This document shows positions 1 to 8,965 of a stretch of DNA of 64,000 bases, in pieces (position 1 is the first letter of the stretch; each line of letters starts with the position of its first letter). Below the pieces are notes generated by a model. It did no database searches. It was not told the DNA's origin and saw only the letters and a program-made list of their open reading frames with translations. The position numbers were made by a program, and so were the translations under genes. The stretch is from positions 62,001 through 126,000 of the forward strand of contig JAFAAN010000061.1 of the NCBI GenBank assembly GCA_023426545.1. Direction: 5' to 3'. This DNA is from Pseudomonadota bacterium. GTDB lineage: Bacteria; Myxococcota; Myxococcia; Myxococcales; Myxococcaceae.

Positions 1-769
1 TGGTCGGCTGGACGGCCGCGCGCACACCCGCGGTGGCGCCGGGGCTGAGCTGCGGGGCCAGGGCACCGGTGTAACCCTCCACACCGCCGCCCACCATCAC
101 GGAGAGGCCCTTGATCTTGTTCTTCTCCTTCTTCTCCTTGTGGTGCTTACGCTCGGCGTGCTCGGACGAGGGCTCGTAGCTGGACGGTGGCGGCGTGGTG
201 GCGATGCCGCTGCCCCCCGTGGCGCCAGGCGCGTAGTGGGACTCCGGCTCCGGGTACACCGGCGCCGAGGACGGCTGGCCACTGCCACCCGAGCCCAGCG
301 GAGGCGCTGGCGGCACCACGGGCTGCTCGTTGCCATGCATGCCCTTCGGCGCCGCGGAAGGCGGCGTCATGGGCTGCTGCCCGCTGCCGCCCATGCCCTG
401 CGCCCCCACCGGCTGGCAGCGGACGGGCATGTTCATATAGACTTCGCCCTGAGCGGACGAGCCCTGCTGGCCGCTGCCGCCCATGGCCGAGCCGTCCATG
501 CCCTGCTGGCCGCTGCCGCCAGTCCCCATGCTTCCCTGGGATTGCTGGCCGGACATGCCGGGGACGGGCTCCGTCTCCAGGATGATGGTGTCGTCCTCCT
601 GGAGGGCATCATCCCCACCCAGGTTGTCCTGCTGCGACTGAGCCATCGCCATCCCCTGGGTGCTCGGGTTGGCGCTGGCCTGCGGGGGCGGGCAGTCGCC
701 GTCTTCGGCAGCAGCCACGCCTCCGTACATGAGCGCCGCCATGGCGCCTGCCAGAATTTTCGCTTTCAT
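1..769 (-). CDS. Secreted Gly/Ser/Gln-rich protein, probably outer-membrane (3' end beyond window)
   Basis: The reading frame is open from an ATG at 769-767 to the left edge of the window, so the C-terminus is missing. It begins MKAKILAGAMAALMYGGVAA, a typical signal peptide. A low-complexity region of about 170 residues follows, with repeated GGSGQQ units (GTGGSGQQGMDG, MGGSGQQG, GMGGSGQQPM) and many Pro, Ser and Met. Then comes a short basic stretch (AERKHHKEKKEKNKIKG). The last visible part, LSVMVGGGVEGYTGALAP, looks like the first strand of a beta-barrel. I infer a periplasmic low-complexity linker joined to an outer-membrane barrel. The gene lies downstream of nadE on the same strand, separated by a strong hairpin at 840-865, so it probably has its own transcription start. 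The specific function is unknown. Confidence 0.7.
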   Translation of the reverse strand, partial: MKAKILAGAMAALMYGGVAAAEDGDCPPPQASANPSTQGMAMAQSQQDNLGGDDALQEDDTIILETEPVPGMSGQQSQGSMGTGGSGQQGMDGSAMGGSGQQGSSAQGEVYMNMPVRCQPVGAQGMGGSGQQPMTPPSAAPKGMHGNEQPVVPPAPPLGSGGSGQPSSAPVYPEPESHYAPGATGGSGIATTPPPSSYEPSSEHAERKHHKEKKEKNKIKGLSVMVGGGVEGYTGALAPQLSPGATAGVRAAVQPT

Positions 770-839
770 CCATGCCTCCATCGTCGAGTGGCAGACATGA
801 AGGTTGTTTCCCACCCCACTTCCGGCAAGGCGTGGCAAC

Positions 840-865
840 GGCACTTGCCCTCGGGGGTAAGTGCC
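840..865 (-). terminator. Strong hairpin between nadE and the secreted-protein gene
   Basis: GGCACTTGCCC at 840-850 pairs with GGGTAAGTGCC at 855-865 around a 4-base loop. This gives an 11-bp stem with a single G-T pair. On the minus strand it sits 70 bases past the nadE stop and 71 bases before the next start codon. No T tract follows the stem, so it may be a terminator for nadE or a leader structure of the following gene. Termination is the simpler reading. Confidence 0.5.
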
Positions 866-934
866 AGGGGGGCAGCCCACCGGGCGTGGTGAGCAGCCCA
901 CACCCCTGTGATGCGAGCAGCGGACGGCGGCGTG

Positions 935-2827
935 CTACCCCGGGCGCAGCCACTCCGTGCCCGTGACGACGGGCAGTTGCAGCGCGCGCTCGCGGTCCAG
1001 GTCCAGGTTGCCGATGTGGAGCGACAGCGGAGACTGCACCCACTTGTAGATGGACTGCTGGAAGAGGCGGACGAACTTCTCCACGTAGCCGCCGAGCCGT
1101 GCGGGCTCCACCTCCGGGAACATGGCGGTGAGCGCCTGGAGGATTTCCGCGGGCGTCAGCTTCTCGCCGCCGTACAGGTAGAAGCAGGCGTCGAGGATGG
1201 GGAAGGGCATCAGCTCGTCCTCGCCCACCTGGTCGTGCGCCAGCTCCGGCCCCGCGGGCTTGGCGAGCACCTTGCGGATGCCCTCGTAGCCGGTGGTGTC
1301 CTGGAGGTAGTCGAGCAGGTACATCACCACCGTCTTCGGGACGTTGGCGATGACGGCGACCGCGCCCATGAGGTCCCCACCGATGGTGGTGTAGCCCACG
1401 GACTTCTCGCTCATGTTGCCCGTCTGCAGGAAGAGCCCGCCGCAGGAGTTGCTCCAGTTCCACATGCGCTGGGCGCGCAGGCGGGCCTGGATGTTCTGCT
1501 CGGTGATGGGCGTGACGTCCCCGCCGCCCAGCATCGCCTGGGCGACGGCGCGCTCGCGCTCGAAGGCCTCGTCGATGGACACCACCTGGAAGCTCACGCC
1601 CAGGTCGCGGGCAATCGTCTCCGCCGCGTCGCGGGTCGCGTCACTGGAGAAGCGGCTGGGCATGTAGAAGGCCTGGATGAGCGAGCCCGGGTTCTCCGGC
1701 CGCACCCGCTTCGCGTAGCGGTGCGCGATGAGCAGCGTCAGCAGCGAGTCACGGCCGCCCGACAGCGCGATGCCCAGCACCTTGAAGGCGCGTGTCTTCT
1801 CGAAGTAGTCGCCCACGCCCAGCGAGAGCGCATCCAGGATGTCCTCGCACAGCGCCTCGCGCGCGGAGCGCCGCGTGTCCGGGGCCGGCAGGAAGAAGCT
1901 GCGGTGGGCAGGCACCGGGTACGTCAGCGACTCGCGCCGCGTCCGCACCCCCTCGGTGCAGTCCAGCACGGGCACGGCGCGGCCTCCGCCCGTCAGCCAC
2001 GACTCGCGGTCCACGCGCCACGTGGTGGCCTCGCCGCGCAGGCGCAGGGTGCGGTCCAGGTCCACCACCGCCGCCGCGTAGCCTTCCTGGAAGCGCGGCG
2101 TCTCCAGGACGTGGCGGCCGTTCTGGTTGATGAAGCCGCCACCGTCGAAGATGAGGCCGTCGTTGCTGCCCACCGCGTTGCAATAGGCGATGGTGCACTG
2201 GTGGTCCGCCGCGCGGGTGGCGATGAGCTCGCGGCGCGTCTCCACGAAGCCCAGCCGGAAGGGCGACGCGGACAGGTTCACCACCAGCTCTCCGCCGGAG
2301 TACGTGCGCCGCCGCATGGGGCCGTCCGCGCTCCAGATGTCCTCGCACACCTCGGGCGCCACCACGCCGAAGTCGAAGCGGAACAGGTAGTCCCCCAGCG
2401 GCACGCCCCGGTGGACCTCCGCCATGCCGGGCTGGCCCCGGCCGAAGGTGCGCGCCTCGTAGAAGACGCTGTAGGTGGGCAGCTTCTCCTTCGGGACGAG
2501 GCCCAGGATGCGCCCGCCGGCCACGACGGCCGCGCAGTTGAGCCGCAGGCCGTGGTGCGCGATGCCCACGCCCACCACGAAGACGGTGGGCAGCGACGCC
2601 GTCTCACGCGCGAAGCGCTCCAGCTCCGGCCACTGCCGGTCCATGAAGCCCTGCCACTGCACCATGTCCTCGGCCGGATAGCCCGCGATGAGCTGCTCCT
2701 GGAAGACGCCGACCGTGACGCCGTCCGCCGCCATCCTCCCCGCCAGCGCCAGCGCCTTGTCCGTGTTCCGCGTGAAGGCCCCCACGGTGGTGTTCACGCT
2801 GGCAAGCCCGAGCTTCACGAGCCGCAT
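935..2827 (-). CDS. nadE: Glutamine-dependent NAD+ synthetase
   Basis: This cytoplasmic enzyme carries out the last step of NAD+ synthesis: it amidates nicotinic acid adenine dinucleotide using ammonia released from glutamine, with ATP. The N-terminal half is a nitrilase-type glutaminase. Its catalytic triad is visible as Glu in FQEQLIAGYP (about residue 44), Lys in PKEKLPTY (about 115) and Cys in PEVCEDIW (about 161). The C-terminal half is the synthetase, with the ATP-pyrophosphatase motif SGGRDS at about 356-361. Length (630 residues) fits the two-domain family. An ATG at 2839 is in frame, but the ATG at 2827 has GGGAG five bases upstream and gives the natural start MRLVKLGLASVN. The gene stands alone, downstream of a LON-domain gene on the same strand. 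Confidence 0.95.
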   Translation of the reverse strand: MRLVKLGLASVNTTVGAFTRNTDKALALAGRMAADGVTVGVFQEQLIAGYPAEDMVQWQGFMDRQWPELERFARETASLPTVFVVGVGIAHHGLRLNCAAVVAGGRILGLVPKEKLPTYSVFYEARTFGRGQPGMAEVHRGVPLGDYLFRFDFGVVAPEVCEDIWSADGPMRRRTYSGGELVVNLSASPFRLGFVETRRELIATRAADHQCTIAYCNAVGSNDGLIFDGGGFINQNGRHVLETPRFQEGYAAAVVDLDRTLRLRGEATTWRVDRESWLTGGGRAVPVLDCTEGVRTRRESLTYPVPAHRSFFLPAPDTRRSAREALCEDILDALSLGVGDYFEKTRAFKVLGIALSGGRDSLLTLLIAHRYAKRVRPENPGSLIQAFYMPSRFSSDATRDAAETIARDLGVSFQVVSIDEAFERERAVAQAMLGGGDVTPITEQNIQARLRAQRMWNWSNSCGGLFLQTGNMSEKSVGYTTIGGDLMGAVAVIANVPKTVVMYLLDYLQDTTGYEGIRKVLAKPAGPELAHDQVGEDELMPFPILDACFYLYGGEKLTPAEILQALTAMFPEVEPARLGGYVEKFVRLFQQSIYKWVQSPLSLHIGNLDLDRERALQLPVVTGTEWLRPG

Positions 2828-2906
2828 GGTTGCTCCCATCCCTTTCGACGACGCGTCCGGGGCGCAGCAATGCGCGGCACGCCGCGCAAGGCAAGCGCAA
2901 CCCGCG

Positions 2907-3563
2907 TCAGTTGAGCGGCCCCGTGGGCCGCAGGGGCTGGAGCCTGCCGATGAGCGCCCCCACCTCCTCCAGGACGGCCTCCAGGCGCCGCCTCACATCC
3001 AGCTCCGCCAGCAGCGCCTGCCGCCGCTCGGGCTCCGGAATGACGGAGGAGGCGACCACGTCCGCGAGCATGCCGCCGCGGGCCCGCGCGGCCACCGGCA
3101 GCAGGTTCTCCGCGAAGGACGGCGGCACACGGCCGGCCAGCTCGAAGACGGCCTGCCGCAGCTGCTCCTCCTCCGGGCCCTCGTACGGCAGGTCCGGCAG
3201 CACCTCCGCCCGCACCTCGCGATAGGACTTGTCCGCCGCCAGCTCGGACGTCATGCGCACGCGGCACACGCCCTGGAGCAGGATGTTGTAGCGCCCTTCC
3301 TCCACCTGCTCGTCCCAGGCGATGACGCCCGCGCACATCAGGGGCAGCATGGGCGGACGGCCCCCGTAGTTGCCCTCCCACCCCGGCTCCAGCTGGGACA
3401 GCGCCAGGACGCGGTCCCCCGCCAGCGCGTCCTGGACGAGCGCCCGGTAGCGCGGCTCGAAGATGTGCAGCGGGATGACAGTGTGGGGGAACAGCACCGC
3501 CGACGGGAGAGGGAAGACCTTCAGCGCGCTGGCGGCGCGCTCGACGCGTTCTTGAGCGTTCAT
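2907..3563 (-). CDS. LON-substrate-binding (LON N-terminal) domain protein
   Basis: This 218-residue protein consists of the N-terminal substrate-binding domain of Lon protease with no AAA+ or protease part. The domain shows as LKVFPLPSAVLFPHTVIPLHIFEPRYRALVQDAL near residues 14-47, then a beta-rich core (GVIAWDEQVEEGRYNILLQG), and a helical C-terminus (ERRQALLAELDVRRRLEAVL). Stand-alone LON-domain proteins are widespread, and their substrates are generally unknown. The start is the ATG at 3563, preceded by GAGGTG. The frame stays open further upstream, but that extension (PRRDRPAKRKSTRW and similar) looks non-coding. A role in protein recognition is inferred from the fold only. Confidence 0.88.
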   Translation of the reverse strand: MNAQERVERAASALKVFPLPSAVLFPHTVIPLHIFEPRYRALVQDALAGDRVLALSQLEPGWEGNYGGRPPMLPLMCAGVIAWDEQVEEGRYNILLQGVCRVRMTSELAADKSYREVRAEVLPDLPYEGPEEEQLRQAVFELAGRVPPSFAENLLPVAARARGGMLADVVASSVIPEPERRQALLAELDVRRRLEAVLEEVGALIGRLQPLRPTGPLN

Positions 3564-3882
3564 GGGGGGCACCTCGAATTGATAAGCCCGGCGCCCCCCG
3601 GCTGCATTCCTGACGGGCCCTGGAATGATACGCCTCGTCTCAGCGACAGTGGGGCACGTGCGCCTCTCACCGGACACCGCGGCCCGCGCGAGCGCACACC
3701 CCTGCGGGCCGGCGAGGTGGACGGCGTCCGTCCGGAAGCGGCGCTGCCCATGCCACCAGCGAGCCCGCACCTCCCCGGGCTGGATGTCGTCCCGCGGAAC
3801 ACAGCCGCCAGACCGAATCCACGGATTCACCCTTCCGATTAAATCACCCTGGAAGTCAATGGGCGGACCGTAGGATGCGCGG
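3564..3882. other. Divergent intergenic region, no gene seen
   Basis: These 319 bases separate the starts of two divergent genes. I see no credible small gene, RNA or repeat. A weak -10-like TATCAT lies on the minus strand about 60 bases upstream of the LON-domain start, without a matching -35, so no promoter is claimed. Confidence 0.5.
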
Positions 3883-4863
3883 GTGCCTCGCACCCATCTG
3901 GTGGACTTCCTCTTCGCGGGCCTGTCCCGCCGCGCCCGCCTCTTCTCGGAGGGCTGGGGTGACGAGCAGTTCCTCGAGCACGTGGTGACGGCCGCGCCCT
4001 TCCAGCACCCGCCCGCGCCCATCGTCCCCGTCTGGAGCGAGCCCCGGCGCCAGCGGGACCTCCAGGTCCGGGATGGCACCTTCCCTTCCCCGCTGGCGCG
4101 GCTGGACGAGGCGGCGCGGACGGCCCACGTCCGGTGGCTGAGCGCCGGGCGCGACAGCCCACGGGGGGCCTGTGTGGTCCTCGCAGCATCCCGCGAGGAG
4201 GGCTTCTCCCTGCGCGAGCGCCTCTATGCGCCGCTCGCGCGGGAAGGCGTCGACCTGTTCCTGCTGGAGAACCCCTACTACGGCCTGCGCCGTCCGCTGG
4301 GGCAGAAGGGCGGCGCGCTGCGCACCGTCAGCGACCACGTGTTGATGAACCTGGGGATGGTGGATGAAGCCCGCGCCCTGCTGACGTGGCTGCGCGGCGC
4401 TGGCCAGACCCGCCTGGGCGTCGCGGGCTACAGCATGGGCGGGTACATGGCGGCGCTCACGGCGGCGGTCGTCCCGGAGCCCCTCGCCGTCGCGGCGCTG
4501 GCGGCGGGCGCTTCGCCCGTGCCCGTCTTCACCCGGGGGCTGCTGTCCTGGTCCATCGCCTTCGCGCTGCTGGACGGCCCAAGGGGCGACGCGGAGCAGG
4601 CCCGGCACCGGCTGGGGCGCATCTTCGACCTCGCGAACCTCACACGCTTCCCGCCCCCGCGGCAGCCCGAGGCGGCCGTCCTGCTCGCGTGCCGGGGTGA
4701 CGGCTTCGTCCCTGGCGAGGAGACGCTCGCGCTGCACGCGCACTGGCCCCAGAGCGAGCTGCGCTGGGTGGACGCCGGGCACGTCTCCGCCCTGTTCACG
4801 GAGCGAGCCGCGCTCTGTGCCGCCGTCCGTGACGCGCTCTCGCGCGTGGACGTGGCGGCGTGA
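3883..4863 (+). CDS. Alpha/beta hydrolase, ABHD18 (DUF2048)-like
   Basis: This 326-residue protein has an alpha/beta-hydrolase fold. It carries the family signature LLENPYYGLRRPLGQ at about 128-141. The nucleophile elbow is GYSMGG, with Ser near residue 184. A late Asp lies in CRGDGFVPGEE and the catalytic His in VDAGHVSALF. These features match the ABHD18-like family, whose physiological substrates are not established. The start is GTG at 3883; no in-frame ATG occurs nearby and no strong ribosome site is visible. There is no signal peptide, so a cytoplasmic location is likely. It is convergent with the hybrid kinase gene downstream. Confidence 0.82.
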   Translation: MPRTHLVDFLFAGLSRRARLFSEGWGDEQFLEHVVTAAPFQHPPAPIVPVWSEPRRQRDLQVRDGTFPSPLARLDEAARTAHVRWLSAGRDSPRGACVVLAASREEGFSLRERLYAPLAREGVDLFLLENPYYGLRRPLGQKGGALRTVSDHVLMNLGMVDEARALLTWLRGAGQTRLGVAGYSMGGYMAALTAAVVPEPLAVAALAAGASPVPVFTRGLLSWSIAFALLDGPRGDAEQARHRLGRIFDLANLTRFPPPRQPEAAVLLACRGDGFVPGEETLALHAHWPQSELRWVDAGHVSALFTERAALCAAVRDALSRVDVAA

Positions 4864-4930
4864 GCGCGCGGACCGCACCCGCGAGACGAGCGGCGCGGGA
4901 GCACCCGCTGCGCACGCCCGGCGGCGCAAC

Positions 4931-7462
4931 TCAGTGCCGCGTGCCGCCCAGCGCGGCCACGGTGGCCTCCGCCGCCGCGTCCCCTGCCGGCGCCTCGGGA
5001 GGTGCCGACTCCGCCAGGGCCGCGTCCACCGCGCCCATCAGCACATCCGGGCGGACGGGCTTCTCCAGCACGCGAGCGGACACGGAGTCGATGAACGCGC
5101 GTGACTCCGGCGTATAGGCCCCGCCGGAGATGAACACCACCCGCGCGGCCTGGTCCGGCGCGCGGGCACACAGGTGCTGGTAGACGGCGGCGCCATCCGT
5201 CTCCGGCATCTGCAAGTCACACAGGATGACGTCGAAGCGGTGCCCCGCGTCCACCAGCGCCAGGGCCTCGCCGCCGCGCGTGGTGGTGACGACGTCGTGA
5301 TAGGGCTCCAGCAGCAGCCTCATGGACTGCGCCAGGCGAGGCTCGTCATCCACCACCAGCACCCGGCCGCGCCGCGCCCTGGCCGCTGGGGGGGCGCCGA
5401 CGCGAGGCAGCGGCCGGGGCGGCGTGGGCACCTGCACACGCGCGGGTGGCAGCAACACGCTGAAGACGGAGCCCCGGCCCGGCTCGCTGCGCACCTCCAG
5501 CTCGCCTCCGTGCGCGCGGACAATCTGCTGGCAGATGGCGAGCCCCAGGCCCGTGCCCTCACCGGTGGTCTTGGTGGTGTAGAAGGCCTCGAAGATGCGC
5601 GGCAGCACGTGGGCCGGAATCCCCACGCCGCTGTCCACCACGTCCACCCGGGCCCATCCCGAGCCATCCGTGCTGGTGCGCACGCGCACCTCGTTCAGCG
5701 AGGGGTTCCCCTCCGGAATGGACTGCATCGCGTTCACCAGCAGGTTGAGCAGCACCTGCCCCAGCCGGGCCTCGTTGCCCGACACGCGCGGCACCGGACC
5801 GAACTCCTCCACCAGCCGGGCGCGGTGGCGCAGCGCATGGCTGATGATGCGCACCGCGGGCGGCACCAGCGCGTTGAGGTCCACCGCTCCCCCGTCCTGG
5901 TTCCCCTGCCGGCTGAACACCTGCAGGTCCCGGACGATGAGGCGGATGCGCTCGGCGCCCTCCAGCGCTCCCCGCACGCCGGACATCGCCTCCCGCATGC
6001 CCGGCATCCCGCCCTGCATCAGGTTGCGCTCGACGGACTCCAGGTTCAGCACCAGGTAGGCCAGCGGGTTGTTGATTTCATGGCCCACGCCAGCCGCCAG
6101 CGTGCCCACCGCGGCCACACGCTCGGCCGCCACCAGCCGCGCCTGGAGTTCCTTGGTGGTGGAGATGTCACGGTGGGTCGCCACGAAGTGGGTGATGTCC
6201 AGGCCCGTGGCGCGCACCGGGGACAGCAACACCTCGCTCCACACGAGGCCCCCATCCTTGCGCAGCAGCTGCACCTCCGCGCACACGGGCTCCCCGGCGA
6301 ACAGTGACTGCCGGCTACGCCGCCGGAGCTCCGGCGCCTGCGCGCCGTAGAGTTGACACGGGTCCTGGCCGACCAGGTCCTCCAGCGAGTACCCCAGCAA
6401 CGTGCACAGGGCCTCGTTGACGAACACGGTGCGCAGCGCGCCCCCGCTGCCCACCGCCGCGATGAGGACGCCCTCGTGGACGCTGCGCACCGTGGTGCCC
6501 AGCAGTTGGAGCCGCCCCACCGCTTGCTGGCGCTCCGTGCTCACCGCCGCCAGCAGCAGCCCGGTGACGGCGTTCGCGGCGATGAAGAGCTGCAGCACCA
6601 GCAGGTCCCGCGTCAGGTCGTTGGTGGCGAAGGGCCCCTGGCCCCGCGCCGTGCCCACGATGGCCGCGGCGGCGATGCACAGCGTGGCCGCCGCCGCGCC
6701 CCGGGGACCGAAGCGAAGCGCCGCCCAGGCGGACATGGGGAAGAGGAGGAAGCTGGCCGCGTGCGCCGCGCTGTGCGGCAGGTCGGGGATGAAGAAGATG
6801 GCACCGCCCAGCAGCGCGGTGAGGCCCGCCAGCGCGGCCGCCTCGGGGAAGCGCCGGGGCCACTCCCACCGACGGAACAACATCAGCGGAGGCGCCACCA
6901 CCAGCACGCCCATGAGGTCGCCCACCCACCACACGCGCAGGCCCGCCGTCAGGAGCTCCCAGTGAAGCTGCCCGCCCAGCACCAGGCTCGACGCGCCCAC
7001 CGTGGCGCTCACCCCCAGGCACAAGGCCCCGGCGCCCGCGCACAGCGCGACGACGTCCCGGATGCGCGCCAGGCCCGGGTCGAAGTCCAGCCGCCGCAGC
7101 AGCCACGCGCCGAGCGCCGCCGCCAGCGTGCTCCCCGTGCCCACGCCGAGCGCGGCCCCGAGCGGCGCGCCGAACGTGAACGCCATGGCCGACGCCCCGA
7201 TGAAGACACCGGGCCAGCGCGACATGCCCAGCACCACCAGCGCCGCCAGCGCCACCCCCGAGGGGGGCCAGGCCGGGCTGATGTTGCCCACGGTGGCCAC
7301 CTTCTGCCCCAGGCTGCCCGCCGCGAGATACACGGCGGCCAGGCCCAGCATCTCCAGCAGATGCCGGCCATGGATGCCACGCGCGCTGGCTCGGAGCAGC
7401 CCGAAGATGACCCATCCCCCCGATACCCACCCGCCGACCCGGCAGGTATCCATGGGGAGCAT
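4931..7462 (-). CDS. MASE1-PAS hybrid histidine kinase with C-terminal receiver
   Basis: This is a membrane-bound sensor kinase of about 843 residues. The first ~310 residues contain about eight hydrophobic segments with the MASE1 look (GNISPAWPPSGVALAALVVLG, WWVGDLMGVLVVAPPL). A PAS domain follows at about 320-435 (VFVNEALCTLLGYSLEDLVG). Next is a HisKA domain with the phosphoacceptor His in GVGHEINNPLAYLV (about 461), and an HATPase domain with NLLVNAMQS, DSGVGIP and GTGLGL. The C-terminal receiver has acidic VVDDEP, phosphoacceptor Asp in LCDLQMPETDG (about 749) and Lys in EKPVRPD. The start is uncertain: in-frame codons lie at 7516, 7462 and 7453, and none has a clear ribosome site. The signal sensed and the target are unknown. 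No regulator gene is adjacent. Confidence 0.88.
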   Translation of the reverse strand: MLPMDTCRVGGWVSGGWVIFGLLRASARGIHGRHLLEMLGLAAVYLAAGSLGQKVATVGNISPAWPPSGVALAALVVLGMSRWPGVFIGASAMAFTFGAPLGAALGVGTGSTLAAALGAWLLRRLDFDPGLARIRDVVALCAGAGALCLGVSATVGASSLVLGGQLHWELLTAGLRVWWVGDLMGVLVVAPPLMLFRRWEWPRRFPEAAALAGLTALLGGAIFFIPDLPHSAAHAASFLLFPMSAWAALRFGPRGAAAATLCIAAAAIVGTARGQGPFATNDLTRDLLVLQLFIAANAVTGLLLAAVSTERQQAVGRLQLLGTTVRSVHEGVLIAAVGSGGALRTVFVNEALCTLLGYSLEDLVGQDPCQLYGAQAPELRRRSRQSLFAGEPVCAEVQLLRKDGGLVWSEVLLSPVRATGLDITHFVATHRDISTTKELQARLVAAERVAAVGTLAAGVGHEINNPLAYLVLNLESVERNLMQGGMPGMREAMSGVRGALEGAERIRLIVRDLQVFSRQGNQDGGAVDLNALVPPAVRIISHALRHRARLVEEFGPVPRVSGNEARLGQVLLNLLVNAMQSIPEGNPSLNEVRVRTSTDGSGWARVDVVDSGVGIPAHVLPRIFEAFYTTKTTGEGTGLGLAICQQIVRAHGGELEVRSEPGRGSVFSVLLPPARVQVPTPPRPLPRVGAPPAARARRGRVLVVDDEPRLAQSMRLLLEPYHDVVTTTRGGEALALVDAGHRFDVILCDLQMPETDGAAVYQHLCARAPDQAARVVFISGGAYTPESRAFIDSVSARVLEKPVRPDVLMGAVDAALAESAPPEAPAGDAAAEATVAALGGTRH

Positions 7463-7596
7463 GCTACCCGGGGCCCCGCGGGTAATGCACCTGCCCCACG
7501 GTTGCCCGGCCTGCAACCGTCCAGGAGCCGATAGGCGCTGTGCAATGACTCCGGAACTGAGGCGTAGGGGAAGACAAGGAGGAGGTCACCCGAACG

Positions 7597-7818
7597 ATGT
7601 CGCGTCCCGCAATCGCAGCCCTGCTGTCTTTTCTCATCCCCGGCGTGGGGCAGATCTACAACGGGGACCTCTTCCGGGGACTGTTCTGGCTCATCATCAC
7701 CCCCGGCTTCTGGATTGGCACCGGCGGCTGCCTCGGCTGGGTGTGCCACATCGTCGCGGCCGTCACGGCCCACAACCGGGCGGAGGACAAGGAGAAGTAC
7801 CGCGTCACCGTCGTGTAG
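7597..7818 (+). CDS. Small two-segment membrane protein (TM2-like)
   Basis: This 73-residue protein has two hydrophobic segments, AAIAALLSFLIPGVGQIYNG and LFWLIITPGFWIGTGGCLGWV, joined by a short polar turn. The phrase PGVGQIYNGDLFRGLFW is typical of TM2-domain and related short membrane proteins. An excellent ribosome site, AAGGAGGAGG, precedes the ATG. The C-terminal tail is charged (NRAEDKEKYRVTVV). Its function is unknown. It stands alone between a kinase gene on the other strand and the convergent HupE-like gene. Confidence 0.8.
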   Translation: MSRPAIAALLSFLIPGVGQIYNGDLFRGLFWLIITPGFWIGTGGCLGWVCHIVAAVTAHNRAEDKEKYRVTVV

Positions 7819-7837
7819 CCCGCCTCCCGCCCGCGTG

Positions 7838-8965
7838 TCATGACACCGGCATGCCCAGCCCCAGGGCGCGCTCCGCCGCCCAGAAGCCCGCAAGCAGGGC
7901 AATGGCCACCGAGCCGCCCACCACCACCGCGCGGCGGTAGAGCCGCGAGTCGCGCAGGACGAAGGCCAGCGGAAGGAACGCCACCACCCAGGCGAGCTGC
8001 CCCAGTTCCACGCCCAGGTTGAAGCCCAGCAGCGCGAGCGTGAGGCTCCCCGCGGACAGCCCCCACTCCGCCAGCGCCGACGCGAAGCCGAAGCCGTGCA
8101 GCAGCCCCAGCACGAAGGCCACCGCCCAGCGCGTGCCCCGCCAGAGCGGATGGAGGTTGTCGACCGCCAGCGCCAGGAGGCTCAGCGCGATGGCGACCCC
8201 CACGAAGCGCGCCGGCAGCGACACCCACCCCAGGGTGGCCGCGGCCAGCGTCAGCGCGTGCGCCACGGTGAAGGCGGACACCCCCTTCACCAGGGTCCAC
8301 AGCGCCGAAGCGAAGCCGGGTGTTGTCTCCCCCGGGCCGCCGCCCTCCCGGCGCAGCACCGACGGCAGCAGCAACGCGACGAGGAAGAGCAGGTGGTCCG
8401 CCCGCGACACGACGTGCAGCGCCCCTTCCACCACCATGCGCCCCGCCATGCGCCAGGGCGACGCGGCGCGCAGCCGCACCTGCGCGAAGTGCCGCGAGGT
8501 GGAGAAGACGAGCGGCGAACCCGTGTCCCCCGAGGCGACGCGGACGATGCCCCGGTGCTGCGGGTCGCTGTCGAAGAGCAGCGAGTAGTCCACGTCCAGC
8601 CGCGTGAAGGGCCTGGCGCAGCGCGCGTCGAAGGCCAGCACCGCGTAGGCGCCATCCGTGTACTCGACGATGCGCAGCGTGTCCCGGGTGACGAGCTCGC
8701 ACGGCCGCCCGTCCGCGCCCAGCGCCAGCCGCCCGAGCACGTAGCGCCGGATGTCCGCCTCCCGCGCGCGCACCTCCCCCCAGGTGATGGCACCATCGCC
8801 GCCCACGTCCAGCCCCAGCACCTCGTCCAGGTCCAGGAGCGACACATCCCACCGGCCCGAGATGACCCGGCCTTCGTCGGACAGGTGCAGGTAGCTGTCG
8901 CTCGGCTTCTGCGCCTGGGTGGACAGCACGGCCAGCAGCAGTGACAACGCGGCCACGGAGCTCAT
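7838..8965 (-). CDS. HupE/UreJ-like membrane protein with EF-hand-like loop
   Basis: This 375-residue protein starts with a signal peptide (MSSVAALSLLLAVLSTQAQ) and an extracytoplasmic domain of about 150 residues. Six or seven membrane segments follow, with the HupE/UreJ-type motifs GALHVVSRADHLLFLVALLL and VLGLLHGFGFASALAE. HupE/UreJ proteins are associated with nickel or cobalt handling, but this subfamily lacks a proven substrate. In the soluble domain, DVGGDGAITWGE (residues 53-64) fits a 12-residue EF-hand loop apart from Gly at position 3, which suggests calcium binding. Its ATG overlaps the stop codon of the TPR lipoprotein gene (8962-8965), so the two are translationally coupled. The product probably acts in the inner membrane. 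Confidence 0.82.
   Translation of the reverse strand: MSSVAALSLLLAVLSTQAQKPSDSYLHLSDEGRVISGRWDVSLLDLDEVLGLDVGGDGAITWGEVRAREADIRRYVLGRLALGADGRPCELVTRDTLRIVEYTDGAYAVLAFDARCARPFTRLDVDYSLLFDSDPQHRGIVRVASGDTGSPLVFSTSRHFAQVRLRAASPWRMAGRMVVEGALHVVSRADHLLFLVALLLPSVLRREGGGPGETTPGFASALWTLVKGVSAFTVAHALTLAAATLGWVSLPARFVGVAIALSLLALAVDNLHPLWRGTRWAVAFVLGLLHGFGFASALAEWGLSAGSLTLALLGFNLGVELGQLAWVVAFLPLAFVLRDSRLYRRAVVVGGSVAIALLAGFWAAERALGLGMPVS

Noticed and set aside
834..849. Sigma54-like TGGCA...TTGC spacing on the plus strand
   Set aside because: The GG-GC spacing is 11 and not 10 bases, and no plus-strand gene follows.
908..2914. Long plus-strand open frame opposite nadE
   Set aside because: Its translation is His/Arg/Gly/Ala-rich without any domain, while the opposite strand codes for a full NAD+ synthetase. 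It is an antisense shadow typical of high-GC DNA.
3564..4079. N-terminal extension of the LON-domain gene
   Set aside because: The extra residues are basic low-complexity and overlap the divergent hydrolase gene. The ATG at 3563 has a ribosome site and starts the domain.
7835..7846. Perfect palindrome GTGTCATGACAC near two convergent stops
   Set aside because: It is 12 bp with no loop, lies at the very end of the HupE-like gene and has no promoter nearby, so an operator role is unsupported.
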